From Rhizobiales bacterium YIM 77505 (GTDB lineage: Bacteria > Pseudomonadota > Alphaproteobacteria > Rhizobiales > Beijerinckiaceae): 64,000 nucleotides of DNA. Shown here piece by piece: positions 1 through 12,600 of this stretch (position 1 is the first letter of the stretch; the number at the start of each line of letters is the position of its first letter). The notes under the pieces are model-generated. The model was not told the DNA's origin. It saw only the letters and a program-made list of their open reading frames with translations, and ran no database searches. The stretch is taken from contig JQNH01000001.1 in the NCBI GenBank assembly GCA_000745135.1, forward strand, positions 930,001-994,000. Direction: 5' to 3'. The translations under genes were made by a program, and so were the position numbers.

Positions 1-681
1 TGCAACGGCCGCCCGCGTTTCGAGGAAGCGGGGGCGGAGCTTGTTTCCGATGTGGCGCCCTATGAGCTGATGAAGCTTAGGCTTCTCAACGGCAGTCACT
101 CGACCATCGCCTATCTGGGTTATCTTGCAGGCTACGAGACCGTCGCGGAGGCCATGGGCGATCCCTCTTTCGAGCGCCTCGTGCGCGGGCTCATGGACGA
201 GGAGGTGACGCCGACACTGCCGCTTCCGCCGGGGGCGGACCTCGCCCGCTACAAGGCTTCTCTCGTTGAGCGCTTCCGCAACCCAGCCCTCAAGCACCGC
301 ACTTGGCAGATCGCCATGGACGGCACGCAAAAGCTGCCGCAACGGCTCCTGGGGACGGTTCGCGACCGGCTCAAAGCCGGGGCGCCCATCGAACGCCTCG
401 CCCTCGCCGTGGCGGCTTGGATGCGCTACGTCACCGGCGTCGACGAGAAGGGGCGACCCATCGACGTGCGCGATCCCTTGAGCGAGCGCCTGCGCCGCCT
501 GGCCGACGAAGCGGGACCGGTTGCCGAGCGGCTCGCGCCGGCCCTCCTTCAGATACGGGAGGTGTTCGGCGATGACCTTGCCACTGATCCGCGCTTCACC
601 GGACCGGTGACCGCCTGGCTCGCATGCCTGTTCCGTGGGGGAGCAAAAGCCACCGTCGCGGCAATTGGACGAGCGCCCTAG
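1..681 (+). CDS. Mannitol dehydrogenase/fructuronate reductase family protein, C-terminal part (5' end outside window)
   Basis: The open frame enters the window at base 1 without a start codon and ends at TAG 679-681, leaving about 226 residues. The stretch DVAPYELMKLRLLNGSHS followed by AYLGYLAGYETVAEAM is the signature of the C-terminal domain of the long-chain polyol dehydrogenases (mannitol 2-dehydrogenase, fructuronate and tagaturonate reductases). That domain carries the catalytic Lys and the substrate-binding Asn/His residues; KLRLLNGSH fits. The family reduces a keto-sugar or sugar acid with NAD(P)H in the cytoplasm. The NAD-binding half is missing, so the substrate cannot be assigned. 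An IS5-family element lies immediately downstream, inserted at the TA of this gene's TAG stop. Because the target TA is duplicated, the reading frame still terminates at the same place and the protein is probably intact. Confidence 0.88.
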   Translation, partial: CNGRPRFEEAGAELVSDVAPYELMKLRLLNGSHSTIAYLGYLAGYETVAEAMGDPSFERLVRGLMDEEVTPTLPLPPGADLARYKASLVERFRNPALKHRTWQIAMDGTQKLPQRLLGTVRDRLKAGAPIERLALAVAAWMRYVTGVDEKGRPIDVRDPLSERLRRLADEAGPVAERLAPALLQIREVFGDDLATDPRFTGPVTAWLACLFRGGAKATVAAIGRAP

Positions 682-1526
682 AGTCTGTTATGGACTGAGG
701 GTGCGGCTATGGTGCGGGCATGATTGCTCGCAAGTCTTATCCCTCGGACGTTTCGGATGACGAATGGGCGCTGGTTGCGCCCTATCTTGCGCTCTTGCCT
801 GAGGCGGCGGGGCAGCGGGAGCATTCGTTGCGCGAGGTGTTCAACGGGCTGCGCTATGTTGTCCGCAACGGCATTGCCTGGCGGGCGATGCCGAATGATC
901 TGCCGCCTTGGGCGGCCGTGTATCAGCAGGCGCAGCGCTGGCTGCGGGCCGGTTCGTTCGAGGCGCTCGCCCACGACCTGCGCGTGCTGTTGCGGGTGGC
1001 GGCCGGGCGCCCGCCCGCACCCTCGGCCGCCATCCTCGACAGCCGGACGCTGCGCTCCACGCCCGAGAGCGGCCACCGCGCCGGCTATGACAGCGCCAAG
1101 CGCAAGAAGGGCTCCAAGCTGCACCTGGCGGTCGACACGCTCGGCCACCTCCTGGCCCTCCACGTCACCCCCGCCACGGCGGACGACCGCGCCGAGGTCG
1201 GGCGCCTGGCCGCCGCCGTGCAGCAGGCCACCGGCAACAGCGTCGAGATCGCCTTCGTTGACCAGGGCTATACCGGCGACAAGCCGGCCGCGGCCGCCAG
1301 CGAACACGGCATCGCCCTAGAGGTCGTGCGCCTGCCCGAGGCCAAGCGCGGCTTCGTCCTCCTGCCCCGGCGCTGGGTCGTCGAGCGATCCTTCGCTTGG
1401 GCCACCCGCTGCCGCCGCCTCGTCAAAGACTACGAGCGCCTGCACACAACCCTCGCAGGCCTCCACGTCGTCGCCTTCGCTTGCCTCATGCTCCGTCAAG
1501 CCGCAGAACTGGTCCATAACAGACTC
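681..1526 (+). mobile_element. IS5-family insertion sequence (846 bp) with 15-bp perfect terminal inverted repeats
   Basis: The left end GAGTCTGTTATGGAC (681-695) is the exact reverse complement of the right end at 1512-1526. The element is flanked by a TA dinucleotide on both sides (679-680 and 1527-1528), within the context C-TA-G, as expected for IS427/IS1031-type members of the IS5 family, which duplicate TA or TNA. One transposase gene fills the element. Perfect repeats and an intact transposase suggest a recent or still mobile copy. The IS name cannot be given without a database search. Confidence 0.9.
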
Positions 1527-1529
1527 TAG
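720..1529 (+). CDS. IS5-family transposase, DDE type
   Basis: This 269-residue protein is a single uninterrupted ORF, without the programmed frameshift seen in many IS427-group elements. The N-terminus (YPSDVSDDEWALVAPYL) is the DUF4096-type region typical of the group. The DDE residues can be read in order: Asp in AILDSRTL, Asp in FVDQGYTG, and Glu in VVERSFAWATRCRRL. It would catalyse cut-and-paste or copy-out transposition of the surrounding element. The last codons lie in the right inverted repeat, and the TAG stop (1527-1529) is made of the duplicated target TA plus the first flanking G. The stop codon is therefore supplied by the insertion site, not by the element itself. Confidence 0.93.
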   Translation: MIARKSYPSDVSDDEWALVAPYLALLPEAAGQREHSLREVFNGLRYVVRNGIAWRAMPNDLPPWAAVYQQAQRWLRAGSFEALAHDLRVLLRVAAGRPPAPSAAILDSRTLRSTPESGHRAGYDSAKRKKGSKLHLAVDTLGHLLALHVTPATADDRAEVGRLAAAVQQATGNSVEIAFVDQGYTGDKPAAAASEHGIALEVVRLPEAKRGFVLLPRRWVVERSFAWATRCRRLVKDYERLHTTLAGLHVVAFACLMLRQAAELVHNRL

Positions 1530-1591
1530 GCGCGCGGAGCCTTCGGACCCATCTGCGGCTTTGGGCGTTACCGTGACGTCCGGAGACATCC

Positions 1592-1903
1592 ATGTCGAAG
1601 CCTCTTGTCGTCCTCATCCCGCACAACCTCGGAAAGGCCGAGGCGATCCGGCGTCTGCAGGGCGGAATGGGCGCACTGCACACGAAGTTCGGTGACAAGC
1701 TCACCAAGATCGAGGACCGCTGGGAAGGCGACCGGATGGATTTTCAGGTCGTCGCCCTCGGCCAGTCCGTCAGCGGCAACCTCGAGGTGATGGAGGATTC
1801 CGTGCGCGTCGAGGTGCAACTCCCCTGGCTCCTCGCCATGATCGCCGATAAGGCCAAGGCGCTCATCCAGAAGCAGGGGCAGTTGATGCTGGAGAAGAAA
1901 TGA
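1592..1903 (+). CDS. Putative polyhydroxyalkanoic acid system protein (PHA_gran_rgn family)
   Basis: This small 103-residue protein starts MSKPLVVLIPHNLGKAEAIRR. The phrases IPHNLGKAEAIRRL and PWLLAMIADKAKALIQKQGQLMLEKK match the TIGR02610-type family often found near polyhydroxyalkanoate granule genes. Its biochemical function is not established. The gene lies just downstream of the IS element and overlaps the next small ORF by ATGA, so the two are probably cotranslated. No PHA synthase or phasin gene is in the window. Confidence 0.72.
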   Translation: MSKPLVVLIPHNLGKAEAIRRLQGGMGALHTKFGDKLTKIEDRWEGDRMDFQVVALGQSVSGNLEVMEDSVRVEVQLPWLLAMIADKAKALIQKQGQLMLEKK

Positions 1904-2127
1904 GCGCGTCGGATCGGAAGGATCGGCCAGGGCTCCCCGTCTCACCAGGCGACACGCCCCCGTCCGACGAACCCGAGCGCCTGCCGAACGAGATGCCGCC
2001 CCTCGCACCGGAGCGGGTCCCTGAGCCTTACCCGCTGCACGACCCGCACATCGCGGATCCCAAGCTGCCAAGTTCGCACCCGGATCTGCCAGCTGGGCCT
2101 ACGGAGCCCCTGCCGCGCAAGGCATGA
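1900..2127 (+). CDS. Small proline-rich hypothetical protein
   Basis: This 75-residue ORF overlaps the stop of the preceding PHA-system gene by ATGA, which supports translational coupling. The sequence is very rich in Pro and in charged residues (PGDTPPSDEPERLP, PLAPERVPEPYPLHDPH), with no membrane segment or recognisable domain. It is probably disordered. I do not recognise a family and the call rests on context and codon use only. Confidence 0.45.
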   Translation: MSASDRKDRPGLPVSPGDTPPSDEPERLPNEMPPLAPERVPEPYPLHDPHIADPKLPSSHPDLPAGPTEPLPRKA

Positions 2128-2149
2128 AGGCGCCGGCCGAAAACCGGTT

Positions 2150-3190
2150 CTACTCGGGCCGGGGGGAGGCTATGCGCGGAGCAGGCGTTATGGTCGGGCC
2201 AATGATGCGCACCTGGCGCCGGGTGGAACCGGTCGTCTCCACATCGAGGGGCAGCTGGTGAGCGGCAGCCGAAACGGTGCCGCTGGAGGTTTCCGCCTGC
2301 TTCAAGGCCTGAGCTGTCTCAGGCGCGATCAGGCGTGGCTCTTGCGGGGCGGCACCTGATCGGGCGAGCCGCTCAGCCTGCTGCTTGCGCTTGGCGGCCG
2401 TGCGCGTGAGCTTCGGCCGGGACAGCTCCTCCGCTTTTGCGGCCGTCACGATGATGTCGCTCGGGCTCCGCTCGATCATCCGCTCGGCCTTCTGCAGGGC
2501 CTGGGCCCAGCTCTCGTTCTCCCGCTTGCAGGAGCAACTTGGATCGTAGGTCGTCCGGAATCTGAGGGCGTTCGCGAGTTTCGCATAAGGCTTGCCCTTC
2601 AGAGAGACGGCCTCGTTGATGTCCGCGTCCTCCTTGTCGGGCAAGCGGTAGGCCGCCGCATCCGCCGCCGGGCAGAGCGCCCTGCACAGATCATCCGGCG
2701 TGGCCCGCCCGGCCGGTCTTGCCGAGAGGGGAAAATAATAGCCATCGCACGCGCGCACGCACACGATCCGGCCGCCCGGGCGGACCTGGCGCCGGTCGTC
2801 CTCGGACGCGGCGACCCGCGTCGGCTCCGCTTCTCGGCGACACGCTTCGGCGGCAAGGCGGCGCAGCCGTCCCCTGCGCGCCTCATGGGCGCCGGCAAGA
2901 CCCGCAAGCTCTCCGTAAGTCGCCTGCATGGACCGGATCTGGGCGGCAATGGCGCTGCATTCGGCCGAGCCGAACACCAGAAATCCGCCACAACCTGCCG
3001 ATTGGTAATAAGTGCTCAGCCGCGCGATCTCTTGGGCAAGCCGCTGGGCCGCCGCGGTCGAGCCAGTCGCGCCGCCCAAGGTGGCGAGTTCGGCCCGATA
3101 GCGCTCACAGGCCGACGGCGCGGCCGCTGCACTGCCTGCCGCCGCCAGGGTGGCCACCAGGATTCCGAGATGAATCAACGGACGGAGCAT
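2150..3190 (-). CDS. DUF2865 domain-containing exported protein
   Basis: With the ATG at 3190 the protein has 346 residues and begins MLRPLIHLGILVATLAAAGSAAAA, a clear signal peptide. A Cys-rich region (SAGCGGFLVFGSAECSAIAAQI) is followed by IVCVRACDGYYFPLS and later YDPSCSCKRENESWAQAL, which together mark the DUF2865 family of periplasmic proteins common in Hyphomicrobiales. Function is unknown. An upstream in-frame GTG (3214) would add eight residues but spoils the signal peptide start. A perfect GGAAC-N16-CGTT motif at 3223-3199 predicts a transcription start only a few bases before this ATG, so the message may be leaderless. The gene is divergent from creA. Confidence 0.72.
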   Translation of the reverse strand: MLRPLIHLGILVATLAAAGSAAAAPSACERYRAELATLGGATGSTAAAQRLAQEIARLSTYYQSAGCGGFLVFGSAECSAIAAQIRSMQATYGELAGLAGAHEARRGRLRRLAAEACRREAEPTRVAASEDDRRQVRPGGRIVCVRACDGYYFPLSARPAGRATPDDLCRALCPAADAAAYRLPDKEDADINEAVSLKGKPYAKLANALRFRTTYDPSCSCKRENESWAQALQKAERMIERSPSDIIVTAAKAEELSRPKLTRTAAKRKQQAERLARSGAAPQEPRLIAPETAQALKQAETSSGTVSAAAHQLPLDVETTGSTRRQVRIIGPTITPAPRIASPRPE

Positions 3191-3198
3191 GTTCTTGA

Positions 3199-3223
3199 AA
3201 CGAGCCCCGGCCACGCCAGTTCC
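3199..3223 (-). promoter_or_regulatory. Candidate EcfG (general stress) promoter before the DUF2865 gene
   Basis: On the minus strand GGAAC (3223-3219), 16 bases and CGTT (3202-3199) match the alphaproteobacterial EcfG/SigT consensus exactly. The expected start site falls at about 3191-3192, one or two bases before the ATG at 3190, which would give a nearly leaderless transcript. Confidence 0.55.
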
Positions 3224-3317
3224 GCGTCAATCGCCTCGGCCAGGGCGTCGGCGTTCCGCACGGTCGCAAATCCGGCGTGGCGCGCCCATATCTCCATCAT
3301 CACGAGGAGGCGTTGCG

Positions 3318-3827
3318 ATGATCCGGCTTGCGATCCTGTCCGTGGCGGCATGGGCCGGCCTTGCGGGGAGTGCTGTCGCTCAGGAGCCCGACCGGATTTT
3401 CGACAAGTCGACCGTGTGGCGGCCGCTTACGCCGGACGACAAGCTCGTCGTCTATGGGATCGACGATCCGGCTGTGGAAGGCGTTGCCTGCCATTACACA
3501 ACGCCCGAACGGGGCGGCATCAAGGGCACCATCGGCGTGGCGGAGGAGGTTTCCGACATTTCGCTCGCCTGCCGCCAGATCGGCCCGATCCGCTTCAAGG
3601 AGAAGTTCGCGCAAGGCGACATCGTCTTCAGCGAGCGCCGGTCCCTCATCTTCAAGCGCATGCGGATCGTGCGCGGCTGCGACGCCAAGCGCAACGTGCT
3701 CGTCTATATGGTCTATTCCGACCGCCCGATCGAGGGCTCGCCCAAGAACTCCACCTCCAGCGTGCCGATCATGCCCTGGGGCGCCGGAGGCGAGATCCCC
3801 CGTTGCGGGGATTGGCTCAAAGGGTAA
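3318..3827 (+). CDS. creA: CreA family protein, exported
   Basis: The start at 3318 (MIRLAILSVAAWAGLAGSAVAQEPD) gives a signal peptide and a 169-residue protein. Upstream in-frame codons lack conservation, and GAGGAGG sits at 3304-3310. The body (VEGVACHYTTPERGGIKGTIGVAEEVSDISLACRQIGPI and the repeated reference to RGCDAKRNVLVYMVYSD) is characteristic of CreA (DUF1529), a periplasmic protein of unknown function conserved in Proteobacteria. The Cys pair seen in the family is present. It is convergent with glgB, with only 16 bp between the stops. Confidence 0.85.
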   Translation: MIRLAILSVAAWAGLAGSAVAQEPDRIFDKSTVWRPLTPDDKLVVYGIDDPAVEGVACHYTTPERGGIKGTIGVAEEVSDISLACRQIGPIRFKEKFAQGDIVFSERRSLIFKRMRIVRGCDAKRNVLVYMVYSDRPIEGSPKNSTSSVPIMPWGAGGEIPRCGDWLKG

Positions 3828-3843
3828 TGAGCCGCCATCGCTT

Positions 3844-6280
<2,437 letters not shown>

Positions 6281-6291
<11 letters not shown>

Positions 6292-9200
6292 TGCGCGAGC
6301 CTCCCTGATCGAGGATCTCAAGAACGCCGCGCACCGGCGTCTCGATCCACTCGGGCCGGTTGTTCGCTTCGTAGTCCACCTCGTAAAGGGCCTTGCCAAG
6401 GAGGTGCAGCCGCAACAGGCGCTCCCTCACCGCGTCGTCTGTGATCCACACGGGGCTACCTTGAACGGCCTCGGCGTAGGCCTCGAGGAAGCGTTCCACC
6501 GCAAGCTCGCGCCAGCGGGCGGCGGCCCCGGCGATGCGGTTCGCCTCTGCCTCGGCGAAGCGCTGGGCAAGATCGCGCGCCGCCGTCTCGGCGGCGTAGG
6601 CGAAGGAGCGGAGCATGCCGGCGACGTCGCGCAGGGGCGAGCTCTTGGCTCGCCGCTCGGCGGCCCGGCGTGAGGGCTCGCCTTCGAAATCGACGATCAT
6701 CACGTCGTCCTGAGCGATCAGCACTTGCCCCAGGTGATAGTCGCCATGGACGCGCGTCTTCACCGCCCCTTTTACAGGCACCGCAAGACGCTTGATCAGA
6801 ACAAGGCATTCCTTGCGCCGCTCGACGAGGGCTGCGACGGCGGCAGAGACCCCGTCGCGATCGCGGCCATGGCGTTCGAGCGCGGCGAAAGCCCGCTCGG
6901 CCATGCTCTCGGCGTCGCTGGCCGCCCGGGCCACGTCCTCCTCCGCCAGAGGCTCGACCGTGAAGGCGGGATCATCGGTCGGCGTGGCGAAGGCGAGGTG
7001 CAACTCGCCCGTGCGCCGTCCGAGGATTTCCGCGTAGCGAAGATAGGTCGCGAAGATCTCCTCAAGCGCCGGCACCTCTTCCTCAGGGACGAGGGCAATG
7101 GTGTCGAGTTCGCGTTTCAAGGTCTCGAGCGTGAAGGACCAGGCATCCCCCTGATTGCGCACATAGCGCTGCAGCACCGCGAGCGCCGTGCCGGCCCCCG
7201 TCGAGGCGACGTGCTCGACATAGCCGAGGAGCGCCGGGGTGTTGGGGAACCCCGCCACCTCGGTCAGGAAGCGGCCGACCTCGATCTCGGGATGCACCCC
7301 CGGCTGGAGCCTGCGATAGATCTTGAGCATCATGCTCTGACCGAAGGCGATAGAGGTATTGCTTTGGTCCGTTGTGAGCCGCCGCACCTCGTCGGCGGGC
7401 ACGTCCGGCTCCTCCACGAGGGCACTGGTGCTGGCAAAACGGATGACGCCGCCGGCATCCGTCTTCAGTTCCGCGCCGGTGCGCATGGCATCGACAAAGG
7501 CCAGCCCGAAGTCGGGCGAGGAGGCCGCTCCGAACAGGAGCCCCATGCGGGCGCCGCGCCGGACCCGGGCGACGGCGTAGCTCAACAGGGCGTCCTCGTC
7601 GCGGCCCTCCTCAACGGCAAGCGGCGCAAAGTAGGCGTGGCGCTCGCCATTCGAGAGCTCGACGGCCACGCGCGGCAACAGAAAGACCTCCTGGCCCTTG
7701 CGGTTGGGAAGAGTGGCGAAGTCAAGCACGCGCACGCTCTTCAGCTCCGCGCCCTTGCCGGCGAACCACCGCCGCGACGCGATGAAACGCGGCACGATGG
7801 TGCGCTCAAACGCGGTGCGCTCGCGGCCCTTCAGGATGGTCTCGGGCTTGCCTGTGAGCACGAGGGTGAACAGCTCCGGCGCCGCCGGCGGTCCGAAGCG
7901 CGTCTCCTCGACCGGAGCCGACGAAAGCTCGAACCAGTAGAAGCCGTAAGCAGGAAGCGTGAGAAAGTACGGCAGATCGCCAATGGGCGGGAACGGGCTG
8001 CCGCCTGTCATCTCGATCGGCGTGACGCCCTTGAAGTCCGAGAGGTGCAACTCCACCGCCTGGGGAGCCCGGGAAAGATTGCAGACGCACAGGATGCGCT
8101 GGTCGTCGTACTCGCGAAGATAAGCGAGAACCTTGCGGTTGCGGGGATAAAGGAAGCGCAGGGAGCCCCGCCCAAAGGCGCGGTGGTTGCGCCTCAGCGC
8201 GAGCATGCGCCGCATCCAGTTGAGGAGGCTCGCGGGGCTTCGAAGCTGCGCCTCCACGTTGACCGCGTCAAAGCCGTAGATGGGATCCTGGATCGCAGGC
8301 AGGAACAGGCGGGAGGGGTCGGCGCGCGAAAAGCCGCCGTTGCGGTCGGGCGACCATTGCATAGGCGTGCGCACCCCGTCGCGATCGCCTAGGAAGATGT
8401 TGTCCCCCATGCCGATCTCGTCGCCATAATAGATGACGGGGGTGCCCGGCAGGGAGAGCAGGAGCGAGTTCAGGAGCTCGATCTTGCGGCGGTCGTTCTC
8501 GACGAGCGGGGCAAGGCGTCGGCGTATGCCGAGATTGATGCGCGCGCGCCGCTCGGCCGCATAGAAGGACCACAGATAATCCCGCTCCTTGTCGGTCACC
8601 ATCTCGAGCGTGAGCTCGTCATGGTTGCGCAGGAAGATCGCCCATTGGCAGCCATCGGGGATCTCCGGCGTCTGGCGCATGATGTCGGTGATCGGGTGCC
8701 GATCCTCTTGCGCCAGCGCCATGTAGAGGCGCGGCATGACGGGAAAATGGAACGCCATGTGGCATTCGTCGCCCTCCCCGAAATACTGCGCCGTCTCTTC
8801 GGGCCACTGGTTCGCCTCGGCGAGGAGCATGCGGTCCGGGTAGCCGGCGTCCACGGCCGCACGGATCTTCTTGATGATGGCGTGGGTCTCGGGAAGGTTC
8901 TCGCAGTTCGTGCCCTCGCGCTCCACGAGATAGGGGATGGCGTCGAGACGCAGGCCGTCGACCCCCATGTCGAGCCAGAACCGCATGATGTCGAGCACGG
9001 CCTCGAGCACGCGCGGGTTGTCGAAGTTGAGGTCGGGCTGATGGCTGTAGAAGCGGTGCCAGAAATACGCCTGCGCCACCGGATCCCAAGACCAGTTCGA
9101 GGGTTCGGTGTCGAGGAAGATGATGCGCGTGTCGCGATATTTCTGATCGGTGTCCGACCAGACGTAAAAGTCGCGCGCCGCTGATCCGGGCTTGGCGCGT

Positions 9201-9556
9201 CGCGCCTTCTGAAACCACGGGTGCTGGTCGGAAGTGTGGTTGATGACGAGCTCCGTGATAACCCGCAACCCGCGTTCATGCGCAGCCCGCACGAAGCGGC
9301 GGAAATCGCGCATGGTGCCGTAGGACGGATTGACGCCGCGATAGTCGGCGATGTCGTAGCCGTCGTCCCGGAGGGGCGAGGGATAGAAGGGCATCACCCA
9401 GAGGGCAGTGACGCCGAGGTCCTTCACGTAATCAAGTTTCTGGGTGAGCCCCTCGAAATCGCCAACACCGTCATCGTTGGAATCGAAGAACGACTTGACG
9501 TGGAGCTGGTAGATGATGGCGTCGCGATACCATTGCGTGTCGCTGCGGTCGATCAT
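6281..9556 (-). CDS. treS: Trehalose synthase-maltokinase fusion (TreS-Mak)
   Basis: This is a 1091-residue fusion. Residues 1 to about 550 are trehalose synthase (GH13), which interconverts trehalose and maltose: [22 protein letters not shown] at the start, Asp in [19 protein letters not shown], Glu in [12 protein letters not shown], and Asp in [12 protein letters not shown]. From about 565 to the end is maltokinase, an aminoglycoside-phosphotransferase fold that makes maltose-1-phosphate from maltose and ATP. It has a cap region ([18 protein letters not shown]), the catalytic loop [10 protein letters not shown] (about 935) and the metal-binding MIVDFEGEP. The product feeds GlgE, whose gene is 65 bp upstream. 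Such fusions are known in several phyla. The stop overlaps the glgB start. Confidence 0.96.
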
Positions 9557-9621
9557 GGGCGCTCGAGGGCTCGCTGGTGGCGAATGGTGAGGGCGAATGG
9601 CGGAAGCGTTCTATCTGCCGC

Positions 9622-12600
9622 TCACGACGCCCTCCTCGCCGGTGGTGGAGGAATCAGCCGCCAGATGACGACCGAACGCTCGGCGGGATCAAGGGCGATG
9701 CGGTGCGTCTTGCCGTGAAGCGTGAAACGCCCGCCGTTCAGAAGATCCTCCGCCTCGACCGAGGCATGGTCGGGCAGGCCGAACTCCCACAGCGGCACCT
9801 CGTAAGTGCATTCCTGGCGATGGCGGGGGTCGAGGTTGACGAGTACGAGGACGCAGTTGTCCCTTGCAGGCGTCATGCGCGCATAGGCGAGGATCTGGTC
9901 ATTCCAGGCATTGAGGAACAGGGTATTGCGGAAGTCCCAGAGGGCAGGGTTCTCCCGGCGGATCCGGTTGAGCTTGCGGATATGGTCCTTGATGTGGCCG
10001 GGCCGATCGAAGTCCCAGGCCTTGAGCTCATACTTCTCGGAGTCGAGATACTCCTCCTTGCCGGGCACGGGCGTGCCCTCGCAGATCTCAAAACCGTTGT
10101 AGAGGCCATAGGCGCTCGAGAGCGTCGCTGCGAGGGTCCCGCGCACGATGAAGCCCGCGCGGCCGCTGGTCTGGAGATAGTACGGATTGATGTCCGGCGT
10201 GTTGGCGAAGAAGTTCGGCCGGTAGTACTCGCCCATCTCGCCCATAAGCTCGGTCACATAGGCGATCAGCTCCTGTTTGGTGTTGCGCCACGTGAAGTAG
10301 GTGTAGGACTGCTGGAAGCCGATCTTCGCGAGCTTCTTCATCATCTTCGGCCGCGTGAAGGCCTCCGACAGGAAGATGACGTCCGGATGCCGGTCGTTCA
10401 CCTCGCGGATCATCCATTGCCAGAAGGGAATTGGCTTGGTGTGGGGGTTATCCACCCGGAAGATGCGCACCCCCTGCGCCACCCAGAACAGCACGATATC
10501 GCGGAGCTGGTGCCACAGGGAGGGGAGCGCCTTGCCGTAGAAGTGGACATTGACGATGTCCTCATATTTTTTCGGTGGGTTCTCCGCATGTTTCAGCGAG
10601 CCGTCGGGCCGCCAGTCGAACCATTCCGGATGCTCCTTGATCCACGGATGGTCGGGGGAACATTGCACCGCGAAGTCCAGGGCGATCTCGAGGCCCTGCG
10701 CGTGAGCGGCCGCGACGAGGCGGCGGAAGTCCTCGAGGGTGCCGAGTTCGGGATGCACGGCGTCGTGCCCGCCTTCTTCCGCACCGATGGCATAAACGCT
10801 GCCGACGTCGCCCGGCTGGGCGGTCAGCGAGTTGTTCTTGCCCTTTCTGTTGGTGCGGCCGATGGGGTGAATGGGCGTGAAGTAGAGGACATCGAAGCCG
10901 AGGTCCTTCACATAGGGCAGCCGGCGAATGACGTCGTCGAAGGTGCCGTGGCGCGCAGGATCTCCCGACTGAGAGCGCGGGAACATCTCGTACCAGGCCG
11001 AGAAGCGCGCGGCCAGCCGGTCGGCGATCACCTCCAGAACGCGCGGATAGCGCGACAGGTTCTCGCGAGGAGCGCTGCGCTCGATGAGCGCGATCGAACC
11101 AGGGTCGAAGAGCATCCGAAGCTGCTCGGGCGAGCCTTCGGGCACGCTCTTCAGACGCGATACGAGGTCTGAAAGCGCCTTTTCCTTCCGGCCGTGCTCC
11201 GTTGCCGCGGCTTCCTCCGCCAAGTGCACTCCCTCGATGGTTTCGAGCCGGACGTCTTGCCCCGCGGCGCGCTTCTTCTCCACTTCCGCGATCCAGGAGC
11301 CGAAGGGGTCGCGCCAAGCCTCAATGGTGAACTGGTAGCGGGCGTTGCGCTCGAGCGGGAAGGAGCCCCTCCAGCGGTCGTTGTCGAAGTAGCGCATGGG
11401 GCTGCGCCGCCACTCCGTCTCGCCGGCGCTCCGGTAGAGAAGTTCAGCGGCGATCTTGTCGTGTCCATCGGTGAAGATGTCGGCCCACACCTCGACCACG
11501 TCGCCAACGATGCGCTTCACGGGCGAGAGACCGCCATCGATCTCGGGCCATACGGCCTCGATCACCACGCGACCCTCACCCGTCGGATCCTTCGTGCGCG
11601 TGCGCGGCCGGGGCGCCGCGGCCCGGGCGGCGGCGAAAATGCGCACTGCGCCGGGTGCGAGCGTGATCGCTTGCCCGGGCGTGAGCGCCAACGGGTCTTC
11701 CTGAGGAGTCCGGTCGATGAAGGCCCCGAGATATCCGCCAGCGCCGGCGAGGAGCGGTCCGGGCTCCACGGCGACGGGTTCTTCCCCCAGATTGGCGAGC
11801 ACCAGCATGGCGTGGCGGGCGGCCGCCGGGTGGCCAGCGTCGAAGCGCATCAGGGCGAGATAAGGCGCGTCCGGCGCCGAGAGGCGTTCTTGCGCTCCTT
11901 CCACGTTGGCAGCGGGCAACTCGGCGCGCAGCGCGTTCACGGCAGCGATGAAGTCGGAGATGTCGACGCCCGTGTCGTGCTCGCGGTCTCGCGGGGTGGT
12001 CTCGACCACATGCAGGGCGCGCCGGTAGCCCCATTCATAGCCGATCGGCATCAGGACGCCCGCCGAGAAGAAGGCGGCGAGCGCATAGCGTGCCTTGAGA
12101 TGCCGCGCGATCCGCTCCGGGTCCCGCCCGAGCTTCGCCGCGAGCCGCGGCATGTCATGGTTTTCGGGAAAGGCGATGGAAGGCGCGATGAGCCGCAGGG
12201 CATCATAGGTTTCGAGTGCCCACGGCGCCTTCAGGTCCCACCAGGCGAAGCTGTTGAACAGATAGTCAAAGCCAGCCTCGGCCGTGGCCTTGGTCTCATC
12301 GAAGGTGCAGCCGAGAGTCTCGGCAGCGAAGAGGCAGCCAGGGTCACGCTCCTTCGCCGCTCTGATCAGCGTGCGCCATACCTCCGGCGGCACCTTGTAG
12401 GCGGCATCGCAGCGGAAGCCGCGGATGCCAAGCGATTGGAGCTGGCGCAGGTAGCCGTCCCAGTAGGGCAGGAGGAACTCACGGGCGTCCGGCCGGCCAT
12501 AATCGAGCTCGGCGAGGTCTCCCCAGACCGTCTTGATGGTCGGATCATCCGGGTCGACGGCGTGGGGATTGAGGATCCGTCCGCTCTCGTCGCGTCCATA

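Noticed and set aside
678-1307. Long minus-strand ORF inside the IS element
   Set aside because: It is the shadow of the transposase on the other strand; it has no family features and the sense ORF has clear DDE motifs.
6292-6399. In-frame extension of glgB
   Set aside because: It lies in the maltokinase coding region; the GTG at 6291 has a well-placed GGAGG.
9557-9621. Direct repeats of GGCGAATGG between glgE and treS
   Set aside because: Only two short copies in GC-rich DNA; no operator or known motif, and chance is likely.
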